DNA of 64,000 nucleotides from Posidonia oceanica (GCA_037176725.1 JAZBRS010000029.1:122483001-122547000), one strand, 5' to 3'; numbered from the stretch's first letter, positions 8,243-21,415 are shown. Notes: generated from the sequence alone by a model not told the origin. Program-made: numbers and translations.

Positions 8243-11200
8243 TCAGGTGAGGCATGGGTTGCACAAACCACCTAGACCCGCCTTCTGGTTGAAGAGTGAT
8301 GAGCTCATCTGGTCTAGGGGAGTCCGGCGTTGCTGAGTCTTCTAGGACCATGATAGAGGCATGGTCCTCCTGCAGAGGAGGATCCGTAACTACGGCTTTT
8401 CCTTTCCTTTCTGCAGCTTGATGGTCTGCCAGGTCTTCTGCTATTGACTGGAGTTGTTCTTGATAAAGCAACTCTAAGTCGGACATCCAGGAATCGACCT
8501 GGGCTTCTATCGCCACTCCTTCTTCTTCGTCCGAGGGGGAGTCGACGTAGTAGGCGCCGGGGGCCTGCGGCACTGGCCCGGCTGCAAGACAGATCGCCGC
8601 CTTTGGGGTCTGCATGATCTGGTTCACGGGCGTGTCTGATGGTAGCAACTCTGAAGTAGATGGCCCAAATAGACAGGCTAGCGGTGCTAAGGATGAATAA
8701 GCTGCCAGGGTCACAGTTGGAGAATAAGCAGGGGTGCTCTTCAGAGGGCTCAAGGGCCTGGAGAGTGTAGTGCTCAGTTGGCCTTTTGTATCAGGCCGTA
8801 ACTGAGAGAGTGCAGCCTCTGACGCCATGGGGTCTTGCCATGAGAGCTGCTGCTGGTTGTCAGGAGAATGCGAAGCGGACTGCGCCAGCTGCATTCCTGA
8901 GGACGATGCTGGAGCGGGTTGAGCTGCGTTGCTGACTGAGCTGATAGATGGTCCCTCCAGAGATGGGGACAGTGGCACTGATGTGGTTGTGACCGTCGGT
9001 AGCATGTTTGGTTCTGTCAGAAGGAGTGTCTCTAACTCCTGCACCACTGCCTGAACTTGTAATGCAGATGTGGCTGCAAAAGAGTGGGAACTTGCTTGTT
9101 CTGCCACAGGGCCTGCTGAGCTACCTGCTATATCCGCCAGAGGGAGAGCTGAAAAGACTGACTGTGGGGCCTCTGCTCTGACCACTGTTTCTGCTGAGCT
9201 GATTGGGACTGCCTCTGTTGTGCCAGACTGCTCCTCATCCGAGTAGTAGTCCTCAACACACACCCAATCCTCTGTCGGCGTCGTGGCTTGATCGTTGGTG
9301 GATCCCAGAATTCCTGCACTGGTGAAGTTAGTGAGGTCTCTGGGAATGGCCGCTTCACGATCTTTGAGCTGGAAGCAGCGATCTTCGTTGAGCTTTGGTT
9401 CGTAGCCGAGACCTTCAGACTTCCTTCGCTCCACTGCTACGATCGGCTCCGCGATCCCTTGGCCGTGACGCCCGAGCGGCGTACCCTTTGTGTAACCCCA
9501 CCTGTGACATACATTCTCGACCATTCGAAAGGGGTTGCTGTGAACGGTCAAGGAGTTGACACGTTCAAGATCAGGAACGAAGTTAACTGGCTCGCACCGG
9601 TTAACACGATAGAGGGCTTCAGAAGTCTCGGGGTCAAACGGGATGGATTGCGAAGACACGGGAGAGACTGCTTCGATCCGCTCCTTCTCAAAGTTCTCCG
9701 CCATGACGACAATGACATCATCGCCATGACGGTACTTTATCATTCGATGGAGGGTCGAAGGAAGGACTTGATGCTTGTGAAGCCAAGGGCGCCCAAGCAG
9801 AAGATTGAAGTTAGGCTTCAAGTCGACGACATAGAATTCTACGTCGAAGACGACCGGGCCGATAGCCAGAGGGATAATCAGAATCCCTAGAGCGTCATGG
9901 TGAGTGTTGTCAAAAGCAGTCATTCCCTTCACGGCTGGCGTGATATCCTCGGCTTTGAATCCGAGCTTGGTTGCTGTACGCAAGGGGCAGACGTTAAGGC
10001 CTGACCCGTTATCAACCAGTGTTAGGGGAATGCGGAAGTTTTTGAACTGCACCGTGACGAAAAGGGGCTGGTTGTGATTAATCCCCGCCGGAGGCAGTTC
10101 ATCACTCGTAAAAGAGATGACCTGGGGCTCCGCGATTAACCCAACCATGCTCTCCAAGGCAGAAGGCTCAATGGACTGGGACACACGAGCAGCCTGGAAC
10201 ACGCGAAGAAAAGCCTCGCGGTGCTCGGCAGAAGTGTGGATCAAATCCCAGATGGAGATGTCGGCTTTGACCTTCTTAAGCTGAGAGGTTAAGTCTGCTT
10301 TAGGTTGGCTTCTCCTAGCAGCTGGAGGAGTGGTTCTAGCAGGTTCTAAGGGGATAGTGGAAGGAAGCTGGGTTACTACAGGCTGGGTAGGGATTTGGCT
10401 AACTACGGGCTGATCTGGGGTTGGATCTGCTATGGGTTGGCTTGAGGGTGGGGGCATAACAGGTCTAGGGTGAGTTGGCCTAGTTGCCGGCACTGGGGGC
10501 CTGTAAACCCTCCCCGATCGCGTTACTTCCGCACACATTTCCGTGGCGTAGCTGTAAGGGACGCGATGGGTGTCCAGGGTCAAATCGATGACGACTGGAG
10601 CACGTGCTGCGAGCACAGGAGGGGTTACTGGGGGGCCTACGGGATACTGAGGTCTGTCTAAGGGATATGGTTGTTGTGGTGGGAAGGCTGGGGCAGGTTG
10701 AGGTCTGCCTAGGAGGTGTAGCCGAGGTCTATCTAAGGGGTGTGGTTGTTGGGGTGGGAAGGCTGGGGCAGGTTGAGGTCTGCCTAGAAGGTGTGGCTGA
10801 GGTCGCCCTAAAAGGTGGATAGGGGAACTTGGCTGGGCCCTAGCTAGAAGGTGCACCGGGGATTGAGCCTGAGGGAGCACGGTGGGAGGCGCGAGAGGGT
10901 GCCCCGGCCTGGCACGCGGTCGGATCAAATGGATTCCCGACTCGGAGCCGGTAACTGCCGCGAGGTAGAGACTGACCGGGAAAGGCTCAGAGATGTCAGA
11001 GATAAGATCGGAAGGGTCTACTTCAGAGGTAGCAGGCCCAGAAGGAAAGACAGAGTGGACGCCTGAGGTTCCCGCCCCTCCCGGATAAGAGTGCTCCGGT
11101 AAAGGTTGGCGGACGATGCCAGAATGCGGGGGAACAGCTGGAGATGCAGATGCATGAGTGCGTGCTTGGGTGGATGCCTCGTGCATGTCGATCACAATCG

Positions 11201-13298
11201 TTCCCGATTCGATCAGGTCCTGAATCGCGTTCCGCAGGGAGAAGCAATTGTCCGTCGAATGCCCGACGCTTCGATGGAAATTGCAGAAGAGGTCCGACCT
11301 AAACCAATGCGGCAGGGGGTTTGGCGGCGGACGGACCTCCGGGAACTTCAGGAGCGATGCCACCTTTGGCAAGATGACCGTGAGTGGTTCCACCAGTGGG
11401 GTGAAATTCCGCCTCTCAGTGGGTGGTCTTCTTTGCTTCGGGTACGGGCCTTGCTGAACCGATGCGGCAGGATAGACCGGTCTAGCGGTGGTTGTGATGT
11501 GCGGTGTGTGTGGATTCCTAGGTGCAGGAGCGTACACCATCTGAGCTGGGGCAGGCCGAGACGGCAAGCGAACAGGCACAGCAGGAGAATCGACGAATGC
11601 AACAGCGGGCTTCGGCGAATCCTTCCTCTTCGGGCGGTTGTTGCTGCTGCCGCTGTTGTTGTTGTTGGAGGTGCTGCTGTTGGCACTGTTGCTACTGATC
11701 GCTGCCTGCTTAGCGAACGCAGAGAGAGCCGGGAAGTTGCCACTCCGCAAAGAACTCTCTACGCGCGCTCCAGCTCTGATGAGTGCCGCGAAAGTAGTGA
11801 CTGGCTGAATGCTAAGCAGAGCTCCGAGAGACGGCTGCGCCCCTTTGATAACGATCTCGATAGACTCCTCGTCAGAGGGTCTATCTCGAACCTGAGAGGC
11901 AAGGGCGCGCCAGCGGCCGACGTACTCCCCGAACGGCTCGCCAGAATTCTGCTTGATGGCGATCAAGTCCGCCCTCTTTGGGACAAGATCGAGGTTGAAG
12001 GAGTATTGCTCCAGGAACGCCTGACTGAGGTCGTTCCAAGTCTTGATGGCTGACATGTCGAGTGATGTGAACCACTTGAGTGCCGGCCCGGTCAAACTCT
12101 TCTGGAACAAGCGGATCAGCAACCTCTCGTCAGCCTGAAGCTGAGCGAGATCACCGCAATACGCCTTCAGGTGTGCTACGGGGCAGCCCCTACCATTATA
12201 TTTCTCGAAGTCCGGGACTTTGAACTTCGGAGGGAGTACCGCCTCTGGAAAGCAGCAGAGGTCTCGGAATTGGTAGGTCTAGTGCTCAGTACCCTGCACT
12301 AGTCGTAGTGCTTTCTCCAAGACGTCCATCCGGTTATTGATGGGGTCTTGGATTGCTGCTGGAGGAGAGGGATCAGCAGGGGTAGCGAGCACATACGCCG
12401 AATGGGTCGCACCTAAGTGCTCCTCCGGATCTACCATAGCGTCGCCTGGTGGAGCAACGGGATGGCCGACGTATCCGTGCTGGGGGATAGTGTATGCAGG
12501 AGTGTATGCAGGATGCTGGACTTGAGGGAGAGGAGAAGAATAAATGCCATGCTGTGCTGGGATAGGGGGTGGATGACGGAGCGCCAATTGCTGTACAGGC
12601 GGGGTGCCAGACAGCGAGCCAGTGAGGTACTGGGCTCCAGCCGATCCGAAGGGTTGACCACCAGAAGGAAGTGGAGCATGCTGTGCCAAGTGTTGTGCAG
12701 GAGGAGGCGGTAAACGAGCCCCCATCGTCGGAACCGTGAGCAGTTGCGACAATGGTCGAGGCGGAGGTGTAGAGGTTGATGCAAGAAATGCAGGAACTGG
12801 CCTCGGAGGAACCTCAGGAACGACAGGGACAGAAGGAGGACGAACTGATAGAGCCATGCCCTGCAGTCTCTGGGCGAGCTCCATCAGATGCTGGTACTGC
12901 GCCTCGGGCGTCTCGCCAGTGGGGACGCTGAAGTGCAGTGCCGGCGGAGGCTGAGAAACAAGTGGCACGGACACAGACTGTCCGGGAGGGAAGGATTCTA
13001 CAGAGAAGGTCGCAGCAGCGGTGGAAGGGATGTCGAAAGCGACGTATCCCTGGGACGGAGGGGGCAGTGGCGTCTCCGGAGCGCGAGTAACGGCCGTCAA
13101 GATAGATTCGGCGACCGGATCCGGAGGAAGGGAGGCTTGCCACTGTCCCGGGGTGTACTGAGAACCTAGAGACGTTAGAGGAGGAAACCCTGGCGTCGGA
13201 GGGGGAACAAGAGGGACGGAGGGAGCAACCAGAGGGGCCGGAACGGAAACACCCTCCGTGACGGGAGTAAAAGAAGGCTCACTAACGTACTGGGCCAT
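8223..13298 (-). CDS. gag-pro: Gag-protease polyprotein with one in-frame amber codon
   Basis: The start is the ATG of MAQYVSEP, conserved in elements 2 and 3; the open frame upstream has only non-ATG codons. Codons 1-339 encode a proline/glutamine-rich N terminus. Codon 340 (12281-12279) is TAG, where element 2 has CAG. The frame then continues unbroken for 1,351 codons. The capsid-like gag core follows the amber (FRDLCCFPEA, RLFQKSLTGPALKWF). A CHHC zinc knuckle (FCNFHRSVGHSTDNC) lies at about 672-686. Proline-rich linkers include a duplicated LLGRPQPAPAFPPQQP unit. An aspartic protease site (LVDNGSGLNV, D1096) follows. A G-patch-like motif (GYTKGTPLGRHGQGI) lies near 1268-1282, ahead of an acidic tail. 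Gag packages the RNA and protease matures the polyprotein. The frame ends with TAA, and pol opens in the +1 frame about 20 nt before it. Confidence 0.85.
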
Positions 13299-14609
13299 TG
13301 CTGACCTAGAGCGCGTGAGAACTGGGCTGCGACGGGTGTTCAAGCGGTGCTTCCTAAGAGGAGCTATCGTCGCAAGTGCGGATAGCTCGGAAAGGGAATG
13401 GTCGCGAATAGGTCGCAACAGGGGCGTCAACGAGGGTCGGTACTCAAGCTCTGGCAAAGGGAACTCGCTTACCGATCACGCTGACACAACAGAAAGAAAT
13501 TAGGGTTAGAGACTAAGAAGATGAATGCAAATGAGTTAGTTAAATGGCATGAATGATATGCATGCTTTCTAGTATGCCCCCCTCACCTAACTAGTGTGTC
13601 CTAGTAAGGTTGTCTACTCCGGGTATCCCTGGATGTACGGGTCATCGACTCAGGTCAGAAAAAGTAGGTCCCCTGCCTAACTCCTGGCCCAAAGCTCAGG
13701 TAATGACAGGGTGGTGCGTTGGTGGCCTCTACCCCGCCAAAGCGTGGGTGGTACCCTCTACTAACACCGACACGACCCCCGGACAAGGAGGGGACGGACC
13801 GACCAACTTATGCCACGCCCAAAGCAGTGGAACAAGAGGCCGGGACCGTCCTTCGCAGACTAGTAGGTGGACTCAGAGGAGAAGAATGCATGCCCTATAT
13901 GATGCTTATGCAAATGATTAGAGTTTTTTATCTTGCGCATTTTATTAACCAAAGGGAGTGAAGGATTGTTTGTAGTCTCTAGTTGCCCCTAAAAGTTCTT
14001 TCTACTTGCATTTTTTAGTTAACAATGGGGGAAGCAGACAAGTCTCTACTATCCTAAGCATGGCAAGTGCGAAAGGGAAGAAAATCAGTCAAGCATGGCA
14101 GGCAACCATCATACAACACAACAAAAGGCATGTTCATGGCATGTGTGAGTGTTTGTGAATATGATGGTGAAAAAGAAACATTCATCAAGTCAAAAGGCAT
14201 GTAAGCATAGTATGTGCGTGTGTAGTGACATAGCAAGAGTGTAAAAGAAGCATTCAACATCCAAAAAGCATGTATTTTAGCCAAACAAAGTATGTAGACA
14301 TGCAATGTGCAAGAATTAAAGCAATAATAAGCAAGTAAGATTAAGTAAGGTAAAAGTAAGAGGACTGTAAAAGAAATATCAGCATAAGCAAGGCAATAAG
14401 TAAATAAACAAGCAAATAAGCGAAGCCAAGCAAAAGGAAGCGCAAACCGAGGCGAAAGAGGTGCAAAACCTAAGCAAAGTAGCCACGAAGCGACTTGCTA
14501 GGAGTTTGCACAGAAAAGCGAGCAAAACAGGCGAAGAAGGCACACAAGGCAGACAAAGCTGCAAAACAAGCGAGCGAAAAAGCCAAGAGCGAAAGCCGGA
14601 GTCTGATCA
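13299..14609 (-). other. 5' leader of element 1 with conserved block
   Basis: Non-coding sequence lies between PBS and gag ATG. The part at about 13563-13900 is closely conserved with the leaders of elements 2, 3 and 4, including GGTGGCCTC, ACCCCGCCAAAG and GTGGGTGGTACCCTC on the plus strand. A second region (about 14075-14300) has repeated TTCATCAAGTCAAAAGGCATG-like units, also shared. Near 14489-14503 is AGCGACTTGCTAGGA, an inverted partial copy of the PBS. Leaders of LTR elements normally hold packaging and dimerisation signals, which is the likely meaning of the conservation. Confidence 0.65.
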
Positions 14610-14627
14610 TCCCCAGCGGAGTCGCCA
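14610..14627 (-). other. Primer-binding site (tRNA-Arg type), element 1
   Basis: On the minus strand it reads TGGCGACTCCGCTGGGGA, one base after the LTR. The complement matches the 3' end of a plant tRNA-Arg plus CCA, with one acceptor-stem difference from the version I recall. Arg-type PBSs are characteristic of Ogre elements. Minus-strand DNA synthesis would start here. Confidence 0.8.
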
Positions 14628-14628
14628 C

Positions 14629-17600
14629 TGTAGCGATCCCGATCGGAATCAGGCTCACTATTAGCGGCGATTGGATCCGAGGAAGAGGCTCAACTCGAAA
14701 ATACTTAAAATCGAGGAGAAAAAGGGAAAGATAAGACAAATCAGAGTCGCCACCATGTCTATTAACGGGAGACAAGGAAAACCGGGGGAAATGCGTGAAT
14801 TAACACGCAAAACCAAGAAAGAAATGCAAAGCAAAGCAATGCAAAGGAAAACAAATGCAAATGAATGCAAATGAGATGACTCTAGCCTAGGATAGGGGCA
14901 ATATGGTCATTGCGGGCCAGAAGACAGGGCAAGGACTCCTGTTACGCGCGGGGAAGGTGTTAGGCACCCCCGACACGCCCGAGAATCGGTCTTTCTAGGC
15001 TTACGCTCGCATATGAAGGGAAATGCAGGATTGAATGCCTATGTGCCTATGAATGCCTAAATGAATGCTCAAGGAGTGCTCTAAGTGGGAAAATGCAAGG
15101 CAGGGAAGTAAACGTGCTCTCTAAGTGCTCAGCTACGCTGTCCGTGTTCCGAACCAGGCGAAACCTAGCTCGTGAGAACTCCAGGCAGTAAGCATCACAG
15201 CCCTATGTGCAAATGCAGACGAGAAAGCAAAACAGTGTCAAAATCATGCAATGCGATCGACATGCAAGAGAAAACGGCGTAAAACGCGCAAAACGAAGCG
15301 AGAAACAAGAATGCACGCAAATCGGTGCAAAAAGACAAAACCGGTGCACAAAACAAGGGGAAAAAAGTAAGGCGGCACGCAAAACGAGACAATAAAACAG
15401 AATGGCACGCAAAACGGTGCAAAAAGAACGAGATCGGCACGTAAAACAAGCGAAAAACAAGACGGCACGCGAAACAAGGCAGGAAAGCAGAATGGCACGC
15501 AAAACGGTGCAAAAAGAACGAAATCGGCAGGCCAAATGAGCGGAAAAAGCAAGGCGGCACGCAAAACGAGACAACAAAACAGAATGGCACGCAAAACAAT
15601 GCAAAAAGACGATTACGAGCACGCGAAATGGTGCCAAAACAAGACGGACGCGCAAAACGGCGCAAAAGCAAAGCGGGCACGCAAAACGGTGCCAAAACAG
15701 CGAAACAAAACCCCGGAAAAGCTATGCGAATGCTAATGCAAAGAAAGAGATCAGAAGAAGCCAAAGAAAGGTAAGACAGCGCGTGTGTGAGAACAGACGC
15801 TGTTCGGGGCCACACAGAGCAGGTGTAAAGACCTGCAAAGGGGAGAGTGAGCAAACGGAGGGATTACCGCCTCTTTGTGACCGTTTCCCACTAAACCGCT
15901 CCACGGTGTGTCTCGCACGCTGCCCAAAGCTCGCGATGCGATCGGATCGTGGAAAAGGGGGAAAAAGTCGCATTAAGTGGCAAATCCAGGGAAAACACAA
16001 CGCAAAACACGCGGGGAAACGCGAAACGGGGATTGGAATTGATGGACAAGAAGAGGGGGCCTATTCTACATGCTCAAAGAGACCGAAAGCGAAAACGAGG
16101 CAAACCGTGCAAATGGCATGCGAATGAATGCAATGCAAAGGTTCAGGAGGGCATACCTGGAAATCCTGGGGTCTGATCTGAAATCTGCTCGGTCCGTGCT
16201 GAAGAGCACTTCGCTGCGGTCGCCTGGGCAGCTTGTTTGGGAAGATCCAACGGCCGGATTGAAAGATATCGCAGCTTCAGGGCGAAAAGGCCAGAATAGG
16301 AGAGAAGAACAGATCTAAGTATTCAGGAGGTCCTAGGGGTGTGCAAAAGGGTCCTCCCAGGTGGATGGGAGCTGAGGGGGCTCTGGTGTGTGCGAAAGAA
16401 ACTTAATGCAAAGCTACATGAAGGCAAATGCATGCAAGATGCCAGAAAAGACAAGGAGGAAGACTTTTTAGAAAAAAAAGGAGTTCAAATGCTATTTTAA
16501 AAAAGAAAAGGGGCTTAAATGCAAATTTTTGAAAAGGATGGGGCTTACGGGCAGGGATTCTGAGAACAGGAGGTAGCAGAGGGTAGTTTTGCAAAAAAAT
16601 AGGCTTCAGAACACAGCTTTTAAAAGTTGGTATGCATCAGAGGAGGTTTTGAAAGCGAAGGACAAGCAAAAAGCAATTTTTTAAAACATGAGGGGCTAAA
16701 ATGTAATTTTTCCAGAAAACAGGGTCTTGGGGAGTCTGGGAATGCAAGTGGAGGGTCTATATGCAATTTTATAAGAATAGGAGCTAAGATGCAACTTTAG
16801 GGGCAAAACGGTCTTTTTACATGACTTTAAGAGGATGCAAGGACCTATATGTCATTTTTAAATCATGCAAGGGTCAAGTATGCAATTTTAGATGCAAAAT
16901 GTGTTCTGAAATTACTGACCATGGACTGACATGCAATTTTTGAAAATGCAAGGTTGAAAATGCAATGCAATAAGCTAAGATGCATGCAAAATGATCATTA
17001 TGCATTTAAAATGGACCTAGATGCAAAAATGAAAAATCAGAGGGGCAAACATGCAATGCAGTATGCAAAACATTTAAATTAAGACCTAAGTTCTACATTA
17101 CAATGGATCAGACAGCAAAAATGAAAAAAACAGGGATACAGAATGCAATGTAATAAGGCAAACTATGCATATTAAGATTACATGAACTACTGTAGGACCT
17201 GGATGCAAATATTGAAAGCATAAGGGCTGAAACGAAATTTTTTACAACTAGCAAACACAGTAAGTGGACTTTCATGCAAATATTGAAAACTATAAACAGA
17301 ACTTGCAATTTAACATGGTTTTAAATCAAAATAACATAAGTTTAAACATGCTTTGGACCTAAACGCAATAATCAGAAACTTAAACGAAAGAAATGCAATA
17401 CAAGGAAAATTTCATAAGTTAAAAAAAAAATGAAAAGTGAAGAAGAGGAAGACTTACAGTGGAAGGGGGGGGCTCGCCGGCGACTCTCCTGGACCGACGG
17501 AGGAGGGGCGACGCGAGGCGAGGAGGGTCTGGGAGGAACCGGCGGGGTGCGACGGAGGCGAGGAGGGGCACGGCGGTGCGTCGGCGGTGGCGGACACGCG

Positions 17601-20433
17601 TGGAGAGGCCGCTGTCCTTGCAGCTCCGGCGACCGGTGCCGGAGAAGAAGGTAACTCCGGCGAGTCTTTGCGGGCAGCACAGGTGACGAAACGCCTCGGG
17701 GAAAAGCCGAGGAGCAAGAGGGCGACGAGGGGAATCCGGGGGAAGTTTGCCTCGGCCCTTTCGCACGCCGGAACAGCCCACCCACCTGGGTGGCTTTCGG
17801 CCGGCCGGAGAAGAGTGGGGACGGCGGAGGACGGCGGCTGCTGCGTTGGGGAGCTCGGGGGGGGTTGCCGGAGGCCCGAGGAGGATGACGGAGGTCTCAG
17901 AAGGGTCTTCTACGGCCTGGAGCAAGATCTGGTTCAGTGGAGGCTTTGCTGCGAAGGCCGAGGTGGGTGCGGCGTTGTGCGGCGCTCCAAGGCGAGGCGA
18001 AGGCACGGGCGGCTAGGTGGTTGCTCGGGGAGTGTGTGGGAGGAAACAGAAGTGGATTTCACTGAGTATGGAGGAAGATATGGGTGTTTGAAGATTTTGA
18101 CAAAAAAGAGGACCCAAGTGTTTGTAGTGGACTGTGAGGAGTGTGGAAGGTTTTAGGGCGCGATTTTGGGTGGCTTGGGAAGGTGGTTGCTTGGTGAGTC
18201 TGATGGCAAAGTTCTGGGATTTTAGGAGGCTCGTGGTGGTGGATTTGCAATGAGGAAGGTCGGCAAGATGGTGTTGGGTGCTGAAGAGTTTGGAGCTTGA
18301 TTCCGGGAAGGTTTGAAGGTGTTTTTCAGTTCTGGAAGAAGGGTGAGAGAGCTGGGAACTTGGTCTTTGCAGGTGTATTGGCCGAACTCCTTTCTGGTTC
18401 CAAGATCCCAAGTTTTGTTGCCTCAAAGTTGCTGGTTTCCAACAGTCAAAGGGAGGGCATGGGTCTCTGTTTTCTGCCACCATTGGCAGGGCATGGAGGG
18501 AATGGTCTTGGTCGTGGGTCGTGGGTGATGGTGGGAGGTCAAGGTGGTGTCAGGGAGGTTTGAAAAAAAAGAAAACCAATGGGGGAGAGGTGTTGTCGTT
18601 TGCAGGTTGTGAGAGGAGGAGAAGAATGGAAGAAGAAGAAGGGAAGGAGGGAAGAAGAAGGTGGGCGGCCATGGGCTGGGCCTTGAGCACAGTAAAAGAA
18701 AAGAAAATGAAGGGGAGGAAGAGAGGAATGAGAAGTGGGAAAGAAAGTAAGGAAGAAGAAGAAAGGAAGAGAAAGGAAATAAAATTAGAAGAAGAAAAAA
18801 TAAATTAAAAATAAGTAAAAATACTAGAAAAGTTGTGTTGTGAGTCAGGATTTTAATTAGATTTTTAGTGACTGTTTTTAGGTTAATTAGTGTGTTTTGG
18901 GCTTGATTAGGGTTTTAAGGTTTTGGTTTTGCTTTTAATTAGTTTTTACTTGATTAAGTGTTTGTTAAATCTTTTTAAATTGTTTTAAAAATTGTGTTTT
19001 TCTTGTTGAGCATTTTAGGATATTGATTAGGATTTTTTAGGATTTATTTTCATATTAACTAGGATTGTTTTTAGGTTTTTAAGTTTTAGTCTTCTTAGGG
19101 TTTTTCTTTCTTAAGTCTTTTGGATTAGGTTTTTTTTAATTTTTATTTGCTGATTTTTCTTGATGTTTTTTAATTAGGTTTCTCTTGTTTGATTAAGAGT
19201 CTTCAAGTCTTTTTGATGTGTTCTTCATCTTCCTTAATTGAGTTCTCAAATTGTTTTCCTTAGGTTTGTTAAGTTAAGCTTTTTCTTTCATTAATTACTT
19301 ATCTTAGCGTTCTTAATTGTTTCACTTCTTTTTTAGGGTTTATTTTTAATTCTTTTGGTAGGGTTTTTACTTTTGGTGGGTCTTGGTTTTGTTTTAGTTT
19401 TTTTCTAGATTTTTCAGTATTTTATTTTGGTTTGTTTCGCATTTTTTAGTTTGCATGCTTGATTTTCTTTTTAGCTTGATTTAGTTAAGTTTAAGTTTTT
19501 TAATTGATTGCTTAATGTTTTTTAATTGTTTTCCTTAGAGTTCTGGTTTGTCTCTTTTATGTTTTGGAATTTTATAGATTTTTAGGGGTTTTTATGGGTT
19601 TTTGCAAAAGAAAGAAAAGGAAAAGAGAAGGAGGAAGAAAATGGAAAAGGGGAGAAATAAAAGGGAAAGAGATGAGTTGGAGGGAAATGATTTTTTAAAA
19701 TTCAGAGAAAATGCTAAAAATAAAATAAAAATAGGGATAAGATAGAGAAGGGATAGAAGCACAAAGGGGGCCCACAGCCAGGCCAGGGAAAGGGCAAGAA
19801 GGGGATGAAAAGGGAGATGATAATCAGGAGAGAGAGAGGAGAGAGAAAATGATAATCCTGGAGCGAGAAAAGGATAATTTGGGTGAATGGAGGTCTTAAA
19901 GGTCTCGGAATGGGATGAAAATTGGCGAGTGGGTAGTCTAGGGCTTAAGGCATTAGGTCTGAGGTTTTGGTTTGATTCTAAGAAGGTTTTGGAGGGGTTT
20001 CAAGGTGTAGAAAAAGGGGAAATTCACCTAGGTTTTCTAGGGTTTTTGGGAATGGGTTAGGTTTAGAAATTTCTAGGTTCCAGAGTAGGTTTGTTGAGTG
20101 GGTGTTGGTGGATTTTCCTATGGATTTTGGTCAAGTTTTGAGCTCGGGAAGAGGGGTAAAGGCTTAGGTCAAGTTGGCTGGTTATGAAGGGTAGAAAGGA
20201 GGGTTAGGGTTTGGTTTTGGCTTGGATTCTGGATGGTTTCAGGGTAAGGTTTTGGGATGGTTTCAGGGTGAGGTTTTGGGATTGGAAAATGGGTGTGGTT
20301 CTAGGTTCGGCTTTGAGGTTTGAGCTGGAGTTTTGATTTGGGAAGAAAGATGAAGAGAAATGTGCGATTTTGGGTTTTTCCTAGCCGCCAGAGAGATCCG
20401 CTGATTCAGCCTTGTCGAAATGGGGTGTCAACA
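14629..20433 (-). mobile_element. 5' LTR of element 1 (5805 bp)
   Basis: It starts TGTTGACACCCCATTTCGAC and ends CGATCGCTACA on the minus strand, with TG...CA termini. The 5' terminus matches the element 2 LTR almost exactly. The composition is banded: purine-rich on the plus strand (about 19600-20400), T-rich (18830-19600), a GC-rich island (17450-18570), a long segment of degenerate TGCAAATG units (16390-17430), a minisatellite (15200-15720), then blocks conserved among all the LTRs here (15115-15200 and 14930-14980). A partial PBS copy lies at 14743-14754. ORFs of up to 239 codons in the GC-rich island overlap on both strands and look like base composition, not genes. No clear TATA box could be fixed. 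Confidence 0.88.
15200..15720 (-). repeat. Minisatellite in element 1 LTR, GGCACGCAAAACGGTGCAAA-type units
   Basis: Units of roughly 30-36 bp share CACGCAAAAC on the plus strand (GTTTTGCGTG in LTR sense). They correspond to the better-preserved 30-bp array in the LTRs of element 2. Stop codons are scarce, giving a 219-codon open frame in LTR sense that I do not consider a gene. Confidence 0.8.
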
Positions 20434-21396
20434 CAAACAAAAGCAGGTGTTAAAACCTGAGAGGTAAAATGCAAATGTGTAGTATGGATGCAATGCGAAT
20501 GATATGCTGTCTAGCATGCCCTCTCTCACTAATCTAGTGTGTCCTAGTAGGCTATCTACTTCGGACACTCACAGGTGTGCAGGTCGCCGACTTAGGCTAG
20601 AAAAGTAGGCTCCCTGTTGAAATCCCAGCCAAAGCTCAGGTGGTAACGGGGTGGTGTGTTGGTGGCCTCGACCCCGCCAAAAGTGTGGGTGGTACCCTCC
20701 ACTAGCACTGACACGACCCCTAGACAAAGGGAGGACAGACCGATTGACTTGTGCCATGCCAAAGCATTAGGGCAAGAGGTCGGGACTGCCCTTCTCAGAC
20801 TGTAGGCGGACTCAGATGAGAAGAATGCATGCCCTATATGATGCTTCATGCAAATGATTAGAGTTTTTTATCTTGCGTATTTTATTAACTCCAAGGGGAT
20901 GCAGGTGTGTTGTAGTCTCTAGTTGCTCCTAGAGTTTATTTTTACTTGCCGTTTTTAGTTAGCCGTGGGGGAAACAATCAGTCTCTAATTGTTTTTAGGC
21001 TTAGTGCAAAAGGAGAAGAAAATCACCCAAACATGGCAAGCAAGCAACACAAATCAATGCAAAAGGCATGTGCATGGTATGTGCTAGTGTAGTGTACATG
21101 GTAGTGAAAAGAAAACACTCAGCATGTCAAAAAGTAGGCATACATGGCATGTGCGTGCGTGGTGGCATAGCATTTGTGTAAAACAAAACACTTATCACAC
21201 AAAAAGCATGCATAGTGCGCCAAGCAAGTATTTAGGCATGTGATGCAGGAAAATAAAGCTGCGCAAGCAATCATGGCATAAAGCAAGTATATAAACAGGC
21301 AAGCAGATAAGCAAGCAAGGCAAGCAGGAGCATAAGGCAAGCAAAAGCACAAAAAGCAAGCAACGAGAAAGCCAAGACGAAAGTCGGAGTCTTGTA

Positions 21397-21414
21397 TCCC
21401 CATCGGAGTCGCCA
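21397..21414 (-). other. Primer-binding site (tRNA-Arg type), element 4
   Basis: It reads TGGCGACTCCGATGGGGA on the minus strand, one base after the LTR end. It differs from the element 1 PBS at a single position. There is no nearby inverted copy like those of elements 1 and 2. Confidence 0.75.
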
Positions 21415-21415
21415 C

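Larger units (their letters stand above)
1..20433 (-). mobile_element. Element 1: Tat/Ogre-type Ty3/gypsy retrotransposon, 5' LTR through 3' untranslated region
   Basis: The order on the minus strand is LTR, tRNA-Arg PBS, leader, gag-protease, pol (RT, RNase H, second RNase H, integrase), an extra DUF7745-like ORF, then tandem repeats. The integrase after RNase H shows the Ty3/gypsy order, and the duplicated RNase H is the mark of the Tat lineage. The 3' LTR is not in the window: no copy of the LTR start lies between 1 and 4400, so it must lie beyond the left edge. Apart from one amber in gag the coding frames are open, so this looks like a fairly young copy. It interrupts the leader of element 4. 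The five bases outside the LTR are CAAAC, but the matching duplication lies outside the window. Confidence 0.85.

Noticed and set aside
13299..13457. N-terminal extension of element 1 Gag upstream of ATG 13298
   Set aside because: The extension has only a TTG start, and element 2 has a stop in frame just upstream of the same ATG.
17437..18156. 239-codon plus-strand ORF in the GC-rich island of the element 1 LTR
   Set aside because: Overlapping long frames exist on both strands in GC-rich sequence, it is antisense to the element, and no domain is recognisable.
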